A DNA stretch of 64,000 nt from Gemmataceae bacterium (lineage in GTDB: Bacteria > Planctomycetota > Planctomycetia > Gemmatales > Gemmataceae). Location of the stretch: positions 1-64,000 of the forward strand of contig JAHBXO010000008.1 of NCBI GenBank assembly GCA_019636445.1, in the 5' to 3' direction. The position numbers were made by a program, and so were the translations under genes. Shown piece after piece: positions 34,783-43,781 of the stretch. The notes beneath the pieces were generated by a model. It ran no database searches, had not been told where the DNA came from, and saw only the letters and a list, made by a program, of their open reading frames with translations. Numbering within the stretch: position 1 is the first letter of the stretch; every line of letters begins with the position of its first letter.

Positions 34783-37700
34783 CTACTCTAGCGTGAAACC
34801 GGTCATCTGGTAGATGATTCGGCCATCGACGACGAGGAATCCATCGGCGGTCAGTTTTCGGTTCACCGGGTCCTCCTCGGTCACTTCGAGCACGACCGTA
34901 ACCCGCTGATCGACCGGCAGCACCTGTCCGCGATAAGTCCATTCGTGTTTTTGGTTTAGGGCGACGGTCCGCCAGCCGCGCGGGGGCGGAGGTCCGAATT
35001 TCTTCCACGCGACATATTTGAGCAACTGGAGGAACGACTCCAAACCGAGCGAGCCGGGCCAGACCGGATCCTGATAAAAGTGCGCCTGGAAGAACCAGAA
35101 ACCCGGATCGACGGCGATCGAACCCTGGACAAGCCCCAGCCCCTTCCGGCCGCCGCGCGGAAGGTAGCCTTCGATCTCGTCGACCATGCGGAGCTGGGCG
35201 GCGGGGAACGGTGAGTCGAATGGCAATCGATCGGGGCTTCCGCGATCCTCGGGCGAGAGGAACGGCACCTTGGCGGTGGGCATGCCGACCTGGTTGGCGA
35301 GCGCGTCCTTCGTGAAGAAGCCGAAGTAGGTGGTGCCTTCGTAGACGGTACCGCGGTCGCAGGTGACTTGCATGGAGTAGTGCTGGATGATCATGCCGGC
35401 GGAAGACGAAACGTTGGTCATGGTCACGTTCGTGGTGAGCATGCCGATGTCGGGGCCGACGGGCAGGAACTGCGTGGCCTTGCCGCCGAGGTTGCGGAAG
35501 GAGAGGTCGACGGGGCTGGTGAGGGCGGAGCCGCAATAGGCCGCGAGCCAGCCGCAGGGCTGGAGGGCGATTTCGAGCAGGATGCTGAACGGCATGGTCG
35601 GCGCGCGGTTGGCGGCGAAGTACCACGCGTCGGGCGGCACGGCGTAGAGCGCGGTGCAGGCGGCGCCGGCCTTGAGCACGAACGGCTCGCCGGTCACGGC
35701 CGTGACGCAATCGAGGAACTGGTACGGCGGACCGGGCAGGCGGGCGATGACGCGATCGCGGTCGAAGATGCGATACGGCTCGCCGAAGGCCTCCGAGGGC
35801 ATCCCGTTGGAATAGGCCATGATCTTCGCGGAATCGTACAGCGGTGCGGAGTGCGGAGTGCGGAGTGCGGAGTGCGGAGTCGAAGACCAGATCGAAGACA
35901 GCTTCTCGCGCGTCAGGCCGGACATGCGGAGCGAGAGGTTTGTGATCTCGACGATCGGTTTACCGTCGGCGTACATGAGCGCGTCGGCGATGGCATACGG
36001 AGCGGGGCCGAAGCCGAGTTCCTTGATGGAGATTTCGTAGGTGACACGTTTCGTGGATTCGAGAACCTGCCCGCGGCACTTCAGGCGGCTGTCCACGCCC
36101 GGCACCGGTTCGCAAACGACTTCGCCCTCTTCGCCGATCCAACCGATACGGGCGAGCAGGATGCGCAGCGTGTGCAGGCAGCACTCGTACATCAGCGTGC
36201 CGGGCATCACTTTGTCGTCGACGAAGTGGCACTCGATGAACCATTCCTTCGGGCGCAGGTCGTACTCGGCGCGGATGAAACCGGTGCCGAAGCGTCCGCC
36301 GGCCGGGTCGAGTTCGACGACGCGGTCGACGAGGCGGAGCATGCCGCCGGGAAGCTTGAGCGGGCTGCGCAGCGCAAGGTTCGCAAAGGCCGGGCCGAAC
36401 GCGGCCGCGTAGTCGCCGGCACGCAGCGCTTCGACGCCGGCGTCGTCCACGGCGCAGCGAGCCAGGGGAACGAGATCGCGCCAGTCGGCGGGTTTCTTCC
36501 CCGGCACCGGTTGCTTGTCGAGCTTGGTGTGGACGATCCCCTGTCCGGCCTCGAGGGCAGCCTGCGTGAAGAACCCGGCTACGCCGTTCTTCATGCTCAA
36601 AAGCGGCTTCCCGTCGATCGTCCCTTCAAAGCGGAAGCGGAACAGCCAGGCGTCGGCCTGATTGAAGAATCCGTCGATGTGGATGTCGTATTCGATGCGC
36701 TCGCCGACGCGGGGCAGCTCGCGGTGGAAGGTGACGACGGCGTCGAGCAGGCGATAGACGGCGTGCCCCTTCGTGACGAAGTCGATACCGAGGAAACCGG
36801 AGAGGAAGAGATCCGCCTGGCCGGCCTCGACCGTGACGCTCGTCGGGCAGCGCCCGGAATCGAGGTACCAGCGGCCGGCGTGGACGGTGTGGTCGGTGAC
36901 GCAGCGGCCCGACGCCAGCGAACGCGGCTCGCCGTCGATGCGCAGGATGCGATCGACGAGCATGAGCGGTCCTTCGGGCAGCCGCACGCGCGTGGGGTGT
37001 GCGTCGATGGGGGCGAAGTCGGGGCCGAGGACATCGCCGATCTTTCCGACGGCGAACGCGGTGCATTGCTCGAAGGTCAGAGAGGTGGGCACTTGTTTGG
37101 CGGCGACGCGCAGCGGAGCGCGGGGAACCGGCGAGTCGATCGGGTTCGATTCATCGGTCAATCGCGTTTGAAGGGAGAGCGCCGCCACGCTCGTATTCAC
37201 GAGGGCGTTCTGCAGTTGAAGGAACAGCGCGTGCGCATCGGCGGTCGCTTGCTGGCCCGCCATCGCGGCGTGCACGTACGGCGTCCAATCCGTGGCGGGT
37301 TGCGCCACCGGCCGGGGGGCCGGGCGCGGCGTTTGCGTCAGCGGCGCCGCGATGGCTTCCACGACCACCGGCTCGGCGGGCACCTCCCACGGCAGCAGCA
37401 CCTCGTCCACCGGCACATTCCGCGGCGATTCCGGGGCCGGCGTCCGCCGCCGGATCGGCGCGGCCGTCGGCAAGATCAGGTCCCGCTTCGCGGCGGCCGA
37501 TTGGATCCGGTGCCCAACGCACGGCGACTCGCCGCCGTAGAGCGCGGCCAGGTCCACCGGAACGCGCTCGGCGACGAGTTGCGCGAGTGCCCGGAGCACG
37601 AGCGAGACCGAATCCTGCCGCGGCGCGCAGACCGACCGCGCCACGTGCGGGCGTTCGCCGAGCGTGGCCGTGATCATGCGCGACGTGGACGCGCCGGGTC

Positions 37701-40700
37701 CCATTTCGAGGAACACGCGTACGCCGTCGCGGTATGCCGCCTCGACGACGTTCGGGAAGTCGATCGTGCCGACGAGGCCGGCCGTGATCGAGTCGGCCGC
37801 GTTCCCGCTCGTCAGCCGGTATTCGCGGCCCCACGCGCCGCTGTAGAACCGCGTGCGCGGCGGCACGGTCACAGGCAGCGTGTGCAGCTCGCGGTACGGG
37901 CGCTCGACCGGTTTGCCCGCCTCGCAGTGCGCGAGCGTCACCCCCGACACGGGCAGGAACGGCTTGCCCATCGCCAGTGCGAGTTTCTCCACGTCGGCGC
38001 GGAGTCCGCCGATCACGCACTCGTTCGGCGACGTGACGATGAGGAGATAAGCCTTTAGCCCTGGTCGCAGGTGCGGGCGCACGTCGTCGGGCGCGGCGGG
38101 TGTCAGCCCGACGACCCAATCGATCGGCTCCGAAGTTCCGAAGAACGCGCGGGCGGCATCGTACGGCGGACCGAGATCGGTGGTGAAGAGCGTCGAATTC
38201 CGAATCCGTTCGTACATTTCGTCGCGATCGGTCCAGACGCGCAGACCGAAGAGACCGGCGGATTCGCCGAGGCTCTGACCGAGCATCGCATCAAAGGCCA
38301 CGCCCAACGAGGCCATCAGGTCGGCGGTGAGTGTGCCGAGGGCGACCTGGCCGAAGAGGAAATCGCGCGGCGCCGCGGTGTCCGGGATCGCATCGGCCCA
38401 GAAGAGGTGCGGGGCATACTGCGATCGCAAGTGGCGGTTCTCGCGCTCCTGACGGCGGAGGATGTTGGGCCAGTGCGCGCCGAGATCGCGGCCCATGCCG
38501 GCGAACTGATTGCCGGAGCCGGGGAAGACGGCGGCAACCTTTCCGCCTTGGCCAAGTGGATACGGATTGAAGAAGAGTCGATCGCGCCAGGCCGGCGGCA
38601 ACTCGACCGGCCCCGTGAGCATCCGCTTGGTGAACGGGATAGCATCGGCCAGTTCCGCGGCGGAGCGGAGCACGAGGGCGACGGCGAGCTTGCGCCGCGG
38701 GTCGGGCGGCACGCGGCGGAACCAGCTGCGCGCGAGGGCTTCGATCGAGGGCGTTTCGGCGGAATAGCCGGCACCGAGTCGAGTGAGACCATCGGCGAGA
38801 GCGGCGGGGGAATCACCGTCGACGACGACGATGGCTTCGGTACGGGAACCAAGGGGTTGAAACCGTTCGAGGTCGGGTGCGTCGACGGTGGGGCGGTATT
38901 CTTCCAGAATGGCGTGAGTACAGGAGCCGTCGAGGCCGAGGGCGGCGACGGCGGCACGGCGCGGGCCGTCGGCGCGATCGTGCAACCAGTAGCGAGGGGC
39001 GTTTCCGGCGGCGTCCGGGGGTAGGATCCGCCGATCCAGCGCGAGGCACGCACGGACGAGGCCGACCAGCGCCGACGCGAAGCCGGTGCGGCCAACGACA
39101 CGCCCGAGATCGGCGACCGCCAACGGCGCGGCGCGGCGCGTCTGCCCGTCGAGCGTCGCGAGTGCCTGGGTTTCAGCGGGTTCGCCGGTTGCCTCCAGAT
39201 AATGGATCTGGGCGGGATCGACGGCCCCGTCCAGGCAGGCACGGAGCAACGACGACGCGTAGGTTGCCGCATCCGGCGCGTCCGACGCGACCGCGCCGCC
39301 GCCGGCCGAGCCGACGCCGCGGACGATGGCGTAGATGCGGTCGCCATCGCGGCGTGCCGTCGAGAGCCGCTTGAGCACCACGGCGGCCGCGCCGTCCGCG
39401 TCGGCCCGTGCGCCGGTCGCGCGCGGATCGGCCGCCAGCTCCACGCCGCCCACCACCGCGCGGTCCAGTTCCTTCGTCCGCAACGCTCGCACGGCGATTT
39501 CCAGCGCTCGGCCCGCGGACGTTTCCTCCCCGCAGATCGTGAAGCTCGGCCCGCCGAAGCGGAACGCCCGCGCGATCCGGCTCGCCGCGATGCTGCCCAG
39601 CGCACCCATCACGCGGTTCGCGTTCAGCGCCGGGCCGGCCGCGTCCGGGTCGATCCCCTGCCGCCGCGCCGCCCAGCGCAAGTGGAAGTTCGTCGTGTTC
39701 AGGTCCAGCCCCAGTCCGACGAACACGCCGCTGGCCGGATCGCCCTCCTCGGGTTCTTCGGTTCGCCCCCGACAATCGTCGAGCGCCGCCGCCGCCACCT
39801 TCAGCGCGAGCAACTGCTGCGGCAGCAATTCCTCCAATTCCTTCGGCGGAATGCGGAACCGTTCGAGCGGCACGCGAAGTTCGTCGATCGTACGACCGGT
39901 GACGGTGCCGTTGAAGGTCCGCTCTTGAAACTCTCGCGTCGTTTCCGAATCGCCGCAATGCACCGCGAGGCCGACGACCGCGATGGCGCTCTCGTCCGCG
40001 TCCGTCGGTTCGTCGCTCAGTTCCTGAAGGCGGGCCTGCATCCGGCGAATCTTCGAGAGCAGCGCGCTGCCGGTGCCGCCCGCGTCGACCGGCCCGACGG
40101 TGCGAGGCTCGTAGGTCTGGCCCTTCCACTCTTCGAGCAGCATGTGCGCGTTCACGCCGCCGAACCCGAACCCGCTCACCGCCGCCTTGCGCGTCGTCCC
40201 GCGCCGCCGCCAGTCTTCCGACTCGGACAGAACGCGGAACGGACTGGTGCGGAAGTTCAACTTCTCCGCCGGCTCGGCGAAATTCGCCTGCGGCGGGCGC
40301 TTCCCGGCGGTCATCGCCAGCACGACTTTCATGGTCGCCGCCGCGCCCGCGCCCGTCAGCAGGTGGCCGACCGTCGATTTCACCGAACCGATGATACACT
40401 GCCCCGGCGTCCAACCCGGTTCGGACCGCCACAACTCGTACAGGCTCTCGAACTCCACCGCATCGCCGACCGGCGTGCCGGTCGCATGGCATTCGATCAG
40501 GTCGACATCCGTCGGCCGCCACCCCGCCTGGCGATACGCGGCGCGCATCGCGCGGAGTTGCCCCTCGACGGCGGGCGCGAGCAGGTTGCCGACGCGGTCG
40601 TTGGAAAGCCCCGCGCCGGCGAGCACGGCGAAGATTGGATCGCCGGCCGCGACGGCGTCCGAGAGCCGCTTCAGCACGAAGATGCCGGCACCCTCGCCCA

Positions 40701-41442
40701 CCACGAGACCGTCGGCCGTGCGGTCGAACGGCGAGCACCGGCCACTCGGCGAGAGAGCCCGCAGTTGCGCGAAGCCCATCTGCGTGTACTGGCAATCGGG
40801 CCGCGAGCAGCCACCCGCCAGCATGGCGTCGGCGCGGCCGGCGAGCAATTCGTCCGCCGCCAGCTTGAGTGCGTACAGCGACGACGCGCACGCGGCGTCC
40901 AGCGTGTAGCCGCCGAGGCCGAGGCCGAGCGCCTTCGCCAGCAGGCCCGCGGGCAAACCGGCCGGGTGACGGTTCCACCGGTGCGTGCGCCCGTTCGACT
41001 TCAATCCGATGGCCGGTCCCAGAATCTCCCGCGCGAGTTCGTTCGATTTGTCCGTTGGCAGGCAGATGTTGCCGAGAACCACGCCGACCTTGCGCCGGTT
41101 CACGCTCCCGGTGTTCGTGCTGTTCCACGCGCGGCCGCCAACGTCGAGCACGAGGTGGAAGAGCGGATCGAGTTCGCGCAGCAGGGGTGCCGGCACGTCG
41201 AGGCCGGCGAGGTCGGCGTCGAACGGGTCGAGGAAGTAACCGCGCGCAGAGTAAACCGTGTCGGGGTGGGCGATGCGGGGGTCGGTGCAGCGGTCCGGGG
41301 GCAGGTGCCAGCGTCCGGCGGGGACTTCGCGCGAACCGTCGTGCGCGCGAGCGATGTTCGTCCAGAACTGTTCGAGGTCCGCCCCGCTACCGGGAAACCG
41401 ACCGGCCATGCCGACGATGGCGACGCGATCCGTGGTGGGCAT
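34783..41442 (-). CDS. PfaC/HglE-like multidomain synthase: KS-CLF-AT-DH-DH
   Basis: The 2,219-residue protein reads: KS (1-430) with Cys185 in DAACASS, His in ECHATGTPVGD and VKSTVGHLLTGAGA; chain-length-factor-like KS (475-860) with Glu640 where the Cys should be (CGEETSAG); acyltransferase (930-1260) with Ser1057 in GQSLGES and VFPGSGNQFAGMG; a linker; then two double hot-dog FabA-like dehydratase units. Unit 1 (about 1440-1850) has VTVEAGQADLFLSGFLGID and CHFVDDKVMPGT (His1739). Unit 2 (about 1870-2219) has EIALQPCGWLAAYCGSAL and HFYQDPVWPGS (His2121). KS-CLF-DH-DH is the order of PfaC of omega-3 polyunsaturated fatty-acid synthases, with a PfaB-like AT inserted. There is no ACP, ketoreductase or enoylreductase, so partner proteins are required. 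A heptad repeat encodes the linker between the DH units. It probably heads an operon with oleA, oleB, the UbiA-like gene and the methyltransferase. Confidence 0.92.
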   Translation of the reverse strand: MPTTDRVAIVGMAGRFPGSGADLEQFWTNIARAHDGSREVPAGRWHLPPDRCTDPRIAHPDTVYSARGYFLDPFDADLAGLDVPAPLLRELDPLFHLVLDVGGRAWNSTNTGSVNRRKVGVVLGNICLPTDKSNELAREILGPAIGLKSNGRTHRWNRHPAGLPAGLLAKALGLGLGGYTLDAACASSLYALKLAADELLAGRADAMLAGGCSRPDCQYTQMGFAQLRALSPSGRCSPFDRTADGLVVGEGAGIFVLKRLSDAVAAGDPIFAVLAGAGLSNDRVGNLLAPAVEGQLRAMRAAYRQAGWRPTDVDLIECHATGTPVGDAVEFESLYELWRSEPGWTPGQCIIGSVKSTVGHLLTGAGAAATMKVVLAMTAGKRPPQANFAEPAEKLNFRTSPFRVLSESEDWRRRGTTRKAAVSGFGFGGVNAHMLLEEWKGQTYEPRTVGPVDAGGTGSALLSKIRRMQARLQELSDEPTDADESAIAVVGLAVHCGDSETTREFQERTFNGTVTGRTIDELRVPLERFRIPPKELEELLPQQLLALKVAAAALDDCRGRTEEPEEGDPASGVFVGLGLDLNTTNFHLRWAARRQGIDPDAAGPALNANRVMGALGSIAASRIARAFRFGGPSFTICGEETSAGRALEIAVRALRTKELDRAVVGGVELAADPRATGARADADGAAAVVLKRLSTARRDGDRIYAIVRGVGSAGGGAVASDAPDAATYASSLLRACLDGAVDPAQIHYLEATGEPAETQALATLDGQTRRAAPLAVADLGRVVGRTGFASALVGLVRACLALDRRILPPDAAGNAPRYWLHDRADGPRRAAVAALGLDGSCTHAILEEYRPTVDAPDLERFQPLGSRTEAIVVVDGDSPAALADGLTRLGAGYSAETPSIEALARSWFRRVPPDPRRKLAVALVLRSAAELADAIPFTKRMLTGPVELPPAWRDRLFFNPYPLGQGGKVAAVFPGSGNQFAGMGRDLGAHWPNILRRQERENRHLRSQYAPHLFWADAIPDTAAPRDFLFGQVALGTLTADLMASLGVAFDAMLGQSLGESAGLFGLRVWTDRDEMYERIRNSTLFTTDLGPPYDAARAFFGTSEPIDWVVGLTPAAPDDVRPHLRPGLKAYLLIVTSPNECVIGGLRADVEKLALAMGKPFLPVSGVTLAHCEAGKPVERPYRELHTLPVTVPPRTRFYSGAWGREYRLTSGNAADSITAGLVGTIDFPNVVEAAYRDGVRVFLEMGPGASTSRMITATLGERPHVARSVCAPRQDSVSLVLRALAQLVAERVPVDLAALYGGESPCVGHRIQSAAAKRDLILPTAAPIRRRTPAPESPRNVPVDEVLLPWEVPAEPVVVEAIAAPLTQTPRPAPRPVAQPATDWTPYVHAAMAGQQATADAHALFLQLQNALVNTSVAALSLQTRLTDESNPIDSPVPRAPLRVAAKQVPTSLTFEQCTAFAVGKIGDVLGPDFAPIDAHPTRVRLPEGPLMLVDRILRIDGEPRSLASGRCVTDHTVHAGRWYLDSGRCPTSVTVEAGQADLFLSGFLGIDFVTKGHAVYRLLDAVVTFHRELPRVGERIEYDIHIDGFFNQADAWLFRFRFEGTIDGKPLLSMKNGVAGFFTQAALEAGQGIVHTKLDKQPVPGKKPADWRDLVPLARCAVDDAGVEALRAGDYAAAFGPAFANLALRSPLKLPGGMLRLVDRVVELDPAGGRFGTGFIRAEYDLRPKEWFIECHFVDDKVMPGTLMYECCLHTLRILLARIGWIGEEGEVVCEPVPGVDSRLKCRGQVLESTKRVTYEISIKELGFGPAPYAIADALMYADGKPIVEITNLSLRMSGLTREKLSSIWSSTPHSALRTPHSAPLYDSAKIMAYSNGMPSEAFGEPYRIFDRDRVIARLPGPPYQFLDCVTAVTGEPFVLKAGAACTALYAVPPDAWYFAANRAPTMPFSILLEIALQPCGWLAAYCGSALTSPVDLSFRNLGGKATQFLPVGPDIGMLTTNVTMTNVSSSAGMIIQHYSMQVTCDRGTVYEGTTYFGFFTKDALANQVGMPTAKVPFLSPEDRGSPDRLPFDSPFPAAQLRMVDEIEGYLPRGGRKGLGLVQGSIAVDPGFWFFQAHFYQDPVWPGSLGLESFLQLLKYVAWKKFGPPPPRGWRTVALNQKHEWTYRGQVLPVDQRVTVVLEVTEEDPVNRKLTADGFLVVDGRIIYQMTGFTLE
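35844..35878. repeat. Five exact GTGCGGA heptads inside the synthase gene
   Basis: Five identical 7-bp units run from 35844 to 35878. On the minus strand they encode STPHSALRTPHSAP at residues ~1855-1867, exactly between the two dehydratase units. Because 35 bp of 7-bp units are read in all frames, slippage by one unit would frameshift the last dehydratase unit out of the protein. Confidence 0.92.
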
Positions 41443-41577
41443 GGTCAGGATGTACTTCCGGCGAGGTTGAAGGCTCTACTGGAAATGGTGCGAACTGGAG
41501 GGCGGTCGAACAGGGCGCGGATCGGAATCGCGAAGGGCCGGGGTGCGGGCGACGGGTTCCGGTATCCAAGAGATGCT

Positions 41578-41838
41578 CTAATCCGTCTTCATTTCCGTCA
41601 GTCCCATCGCAATGGTCCACACTACCGCGCGGTTCGAATTATGCGACTCCAGCATGAGCTGCACGCATTTCTCCACGGTGTACCCCAAGACCTTATAGAG
41701 CACCGACGCGACGTATATCATCGTGTTCACGTCGTCGTTGTGCAGGATCTCCGAATACGGCGGCAGACGCATCGTCCGCGCGTCGGTGCGTTCTTGGGCA
41801 GCGTCATGGTCGAAGCGGGCATCGGATGGTCGTCTCAC
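41578..41838 (-). CDS. clpS: ClpS-family Clp protease adaptor
   Basis: The 86-residue protein has PPYSEILHNDDVNTMIYVASVLYKVLGYTVEKCVQLMLESHNSNRAVVWTIAMGLTE, the core ClpS signature (HNDDxNTM). ClpS binds N-degron substrates and delivers them to ClpAP. GTG at 41838 gives the usual short flexible N-terminal extension, and an ATG at residue 23 is too close to the fold. The final helix differs from typical A.E.A endings, which is worth noting. It lies 135 bases upstream of the synthase gene on the same strand, but a functional link is not evident. Confidence 0.88.
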   Translation of the reverse strand: MRRPSDARFDHDAAQERTDARTMRLPPYSEILHNDDVNTMIYVASVLYKVLGYTVEKCVQLMLESHNSNRAVVWTIAMGLTEMKTD

Positions 41839-41892
41839 GGTGCCCTAGGATTTGTACCACGAACGGGATATCGCTCAATCGCATCGCATGAC

Positions 41893-43080
41893 TCAGCCGG
41901 TCCCGGTCGGGTCATCCGAATACGCGGCAGCGATGACTTCCGGGCATCCGTATGCCCGGGGGTGGACTCCTTCCAACACTTGCAGAATCCCCGACTCGAC
42001 CAATCGGTCCAAATCCGTTTTCGCAGTCGGGTAAGTCACGTGATATTTCTCGATGATGCTCCCTACCTGAATCACCGGACGCACGAATAATCCGTCGATA
42101 ATCTTGTGTGAACGCGGGGTCGCCCGTTTCACGCGATCGTGGAACTCGCGCTTCAAACGATGGAATTCGTGGCACCGTCGGATCGCGTCCTTCGCCTGGG
42201 CGATCGACCCGCGCAGGCAGAATTCGATCCACTCGCTCCATTCGCCCCGCGTACTGACGCGATACATCCGGTCGATGTATTCGTCCTTGTTGCGCTCGTA
42301 ATACGCACTCATGTAAAGCCACGGCTGCGCGTGACCCAGCCAATGACGGATCGCGAGGGCCAGGAGCGCGCGCCCGACTCGCCCGTTGCCATCGGAGAAC
42401 GGGTGGATCGTCTCGAACTGGTAATGCACGATGAAACTTCGAACGAGCGGATCGTGTCGTTCATCGACGACGTTCAGGTACCGTTCGAGATCGGCCATTA
42501 GGTCCTCGACCGCGTTGGGAGGAGCGGGAACGAAGCGCCCGTGCGTACCGATCTGGACCTGGAGTTTCCGGAATTCGCCCGGCGATTTGTTCCGTCCCCG
42601 GACTCCTCGCATCAGGATCGCGTGCATGGCGCGGATCAACCGGTTGCCAAGCGGCAGCGTGTCGAGCAGTCGCACGCCTTCCTCGAGCGCCCGGGCATAG
42701 TTGGCGACTTCGTACCAGTCGGCTTTCTTTTCGGATTCGGTGATCGGCTCGCTCGGGTCCAATTCAAAGAGCAAGAGCTGTTCCGGCGTAACAAAAGTCC
42801 CTTCGATGTTCGACGATGCAATCGCCTCGCGCGACTGTAACGGTTGAAGCAACAATCGAGGGTTTTCAAGCGTTTGACCGATCCCGTTCAACGTGCCGAG
42901 CATTTCCTTCGCGTCCGCCAGCAGTTTCCACAATCGCGTATCGAACTCCCACTTTCCCGGTAATCGCTCGGGAATGAACGAAATGTCCCGGCCCCGAGGG
43001 GTGTCGATCCGAACCAGTTGCCCTGTCGCACGTTCCGTGAAATGCGATTCTTCCATCGACCGATTCGGGTAATGGTTCAT
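41893..43080 (-). CDS. Fic family protein (AMPylator/NMP transferase type)
   Basis: The 395-residue protein has the complete Fic motif HPFSDGNGRVGR with catalytic His226. The N-terminal inhibitory motif SSNIEG (Ser89, Glu93, Gly94) fits the (S/T)xxxE(G/N) autoinhibitory helix of class II Fic proteins, so activity should be self-repressed. A C-terminal winged-helix-like region (VIQVGSIIEKYHVTYPTAKTDLDRLVESGILQVL) is also usual for this Fic/DOC group. Fic enzymes transfer AMP or other nucleotide parts to hydroxyls of target proteins. The target is unknown. The gene and its upstream region are AT-richer than the surroundings (43081-43200 holds 43 G/C of 120), suggesting lateral acquisition. Confidence 0.93.
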   Translation of the reverse strand: MNHYPNRSMEESHFTERATGQLVRIDTPRGRDISFIPERLPGKWEFDTRLWKLLADAKEMLGTLNGIGQTLENPRLLLQPLQSREAIASSNIEGTFVTPEQLLLFELDPSEPITESEKKADWYEVANYARALEEGVRLLDTLPLGNRLIRAMHAILMRGVRGRNKSPGEFRKLQVQIGTHGRFVPAPPNAVEDLMADLERYLNVVDERHDPLVRSFIVHYQFETIHPFSDGNGRVGRALLALAIRHWLGHAQPWLYMSAYYERNKDEYIDRMYRVSTRGEWSEWIEFCLRGSIAQAKDAIRRCHEFHRLKREFHDRVKRATPRSHKIIDGLFVRPVIQVGSIIEKYHVTYPTAKTDLDRLVESGILQVLEGVHPRAYGCPEVIAAAYSDDPTGTG

Positions 43081-43204
43081 TTAACGGAGATGCGGGACTT
43101 AAAATTTCGAGCTAATTATTTTAATACCAAGCCGCCGGTTAAAGTGAATTACGAGAATCAACGAAAAACGCTTATTATCAGGTCAATGACAAATAAATCG
43201 AAAA
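43081..43204. other. AT-rich strip between fic and lipoprotein gene
   Basis: About 36% GC over 120 bases against about 65% around it. It contains no gene and is the upstream region of the fic gene. AT content fits a promoter region or the edge of an acquired segment. No clear -35/-10 pair could be chosen. Confidence 0.6.
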
Positions 43205-43228
43205 CGCCCCCGGCATCGGCCGGGGGCG
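43201..43228 (-). terminator. Rho-independent terminator of the lipoprotein gene
   Basis: A 10-bp stem (43205-43214 with 43219-43228, loop ATCG) is followed on the minus strand by TTTTCGATTTATTT. It lies about 20 bases downstream of the stop at 43249. Confidence 0.85.
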
Positions 43229-43248
43229 CGCTCGTTTCCGGTCAGGGC

Positions 43249-43479
43249 CTACTTGCCCTTCTTGTCGTCCACCGGGATCGGCGCCGGCATCTTCTCAGGC
43301 ACCGCCGTTCCGTGGATCGGGGCACCGGTCGGGCGGTACGGGTTGCCCGCGCCGAGGTTGACGTTCGCGTTGTCGGGGTGATGGTAGACGTCGCTCATCC
43401 CGCCGACGTGCTTCCGCTGGCATCCCAGGCCCGCGGCCAACGCGCCGAGCAGCAAAACCGGTGCGACAAAACGGCGCAT
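43249..43479 (-). CDS. Small predicted lipoprotein
   Basis: The 76-residue protein starts at ATG 43479 (GGGAACGATC upstream); ATG 43491 is an in-frame alternative. MRRFVAPVLLLGALAAGLGC is a short lipoprotein signal with lipobox AAGLGC. The mature part (about 57 residues) is His/Asn/Pro-rich and likely unstructured: VYHHPDNANVNLGAGNPYRPTG. It is flanked by its own terminator. I do not recognise a family, but small Pro-rich lipoproteins of this kind are common in planctomycetes. Confidence 0.75.
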   Translation of the reverse strand: MRRFVAPVLLLGALAAGLGCQRKHVGGMSDVYHHPDNANVNLGAGNPYRPTGAPIHGTAVPEKMPAPIPVDDKKGK

Positions 43480-43781
43480 GATCGTTCCCATCCATGGGTG
43501 CGGGTAAGGTGGTTCGGGACCCCGGTACCATGGCCGGGCGGGGCCGAGGGTGGGATCGATCCCTGCCCGGCCAACGGTCACGGGTCCGGTCGCCTCCGAC
43601 CGCCGAAGCGGACGGACGCGACGGATGCGGCGGCCCGCGTCCGTGCGGCGAACCACCGTATCGCCGAACTTTTCCGGCTCGCGCCGAATCCGTTCGACAA
43701 ACCTGATATCGTCCTGCGGGTTTTGCCGAATTGACCCTTTTCCCGGATTCGTCCCAGATTTCCGGGAAAGTCCGTACGAGC
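43480..43781. other. Intergenic region, 302 bp, between lipoprotein and methyltransferase genes
   Basis: I see no credible gene here. It should hold the promoter of the small lipoprotein. A 9-bp inverted repeat (43739-43747 with 43761-43769) lies downstream of the methyltransferase stop but lacks a T-run, so it is at best a weak terminator. Confidence 0.55.

Noticed and set aside
33486..35878. Repeats near 33.5 and 35.8 kb as a CRISPR array
   Set aside because: The units are 7 bp with no spacers of 25-40 bp, and there are no cas genes in the window.
35368..38058. 896-codon open frame on the plus strand across the synthase gene
   Set aside because: Antisense shadow. The minus strand has continuous KS, AT and DH domains.
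39202..42090. 962-codon open frame on the plus strand
   Set aside because: Antisense of the synthase and clpS genes, with no recognisable domain.
43739..43769. Inverted repeat as terminator of the methyltransferase gene
   Set aside because: The stem is 9 bp with a 13-nt loop and is followed by AAAAGGG rather than a T-run on the minus strand.
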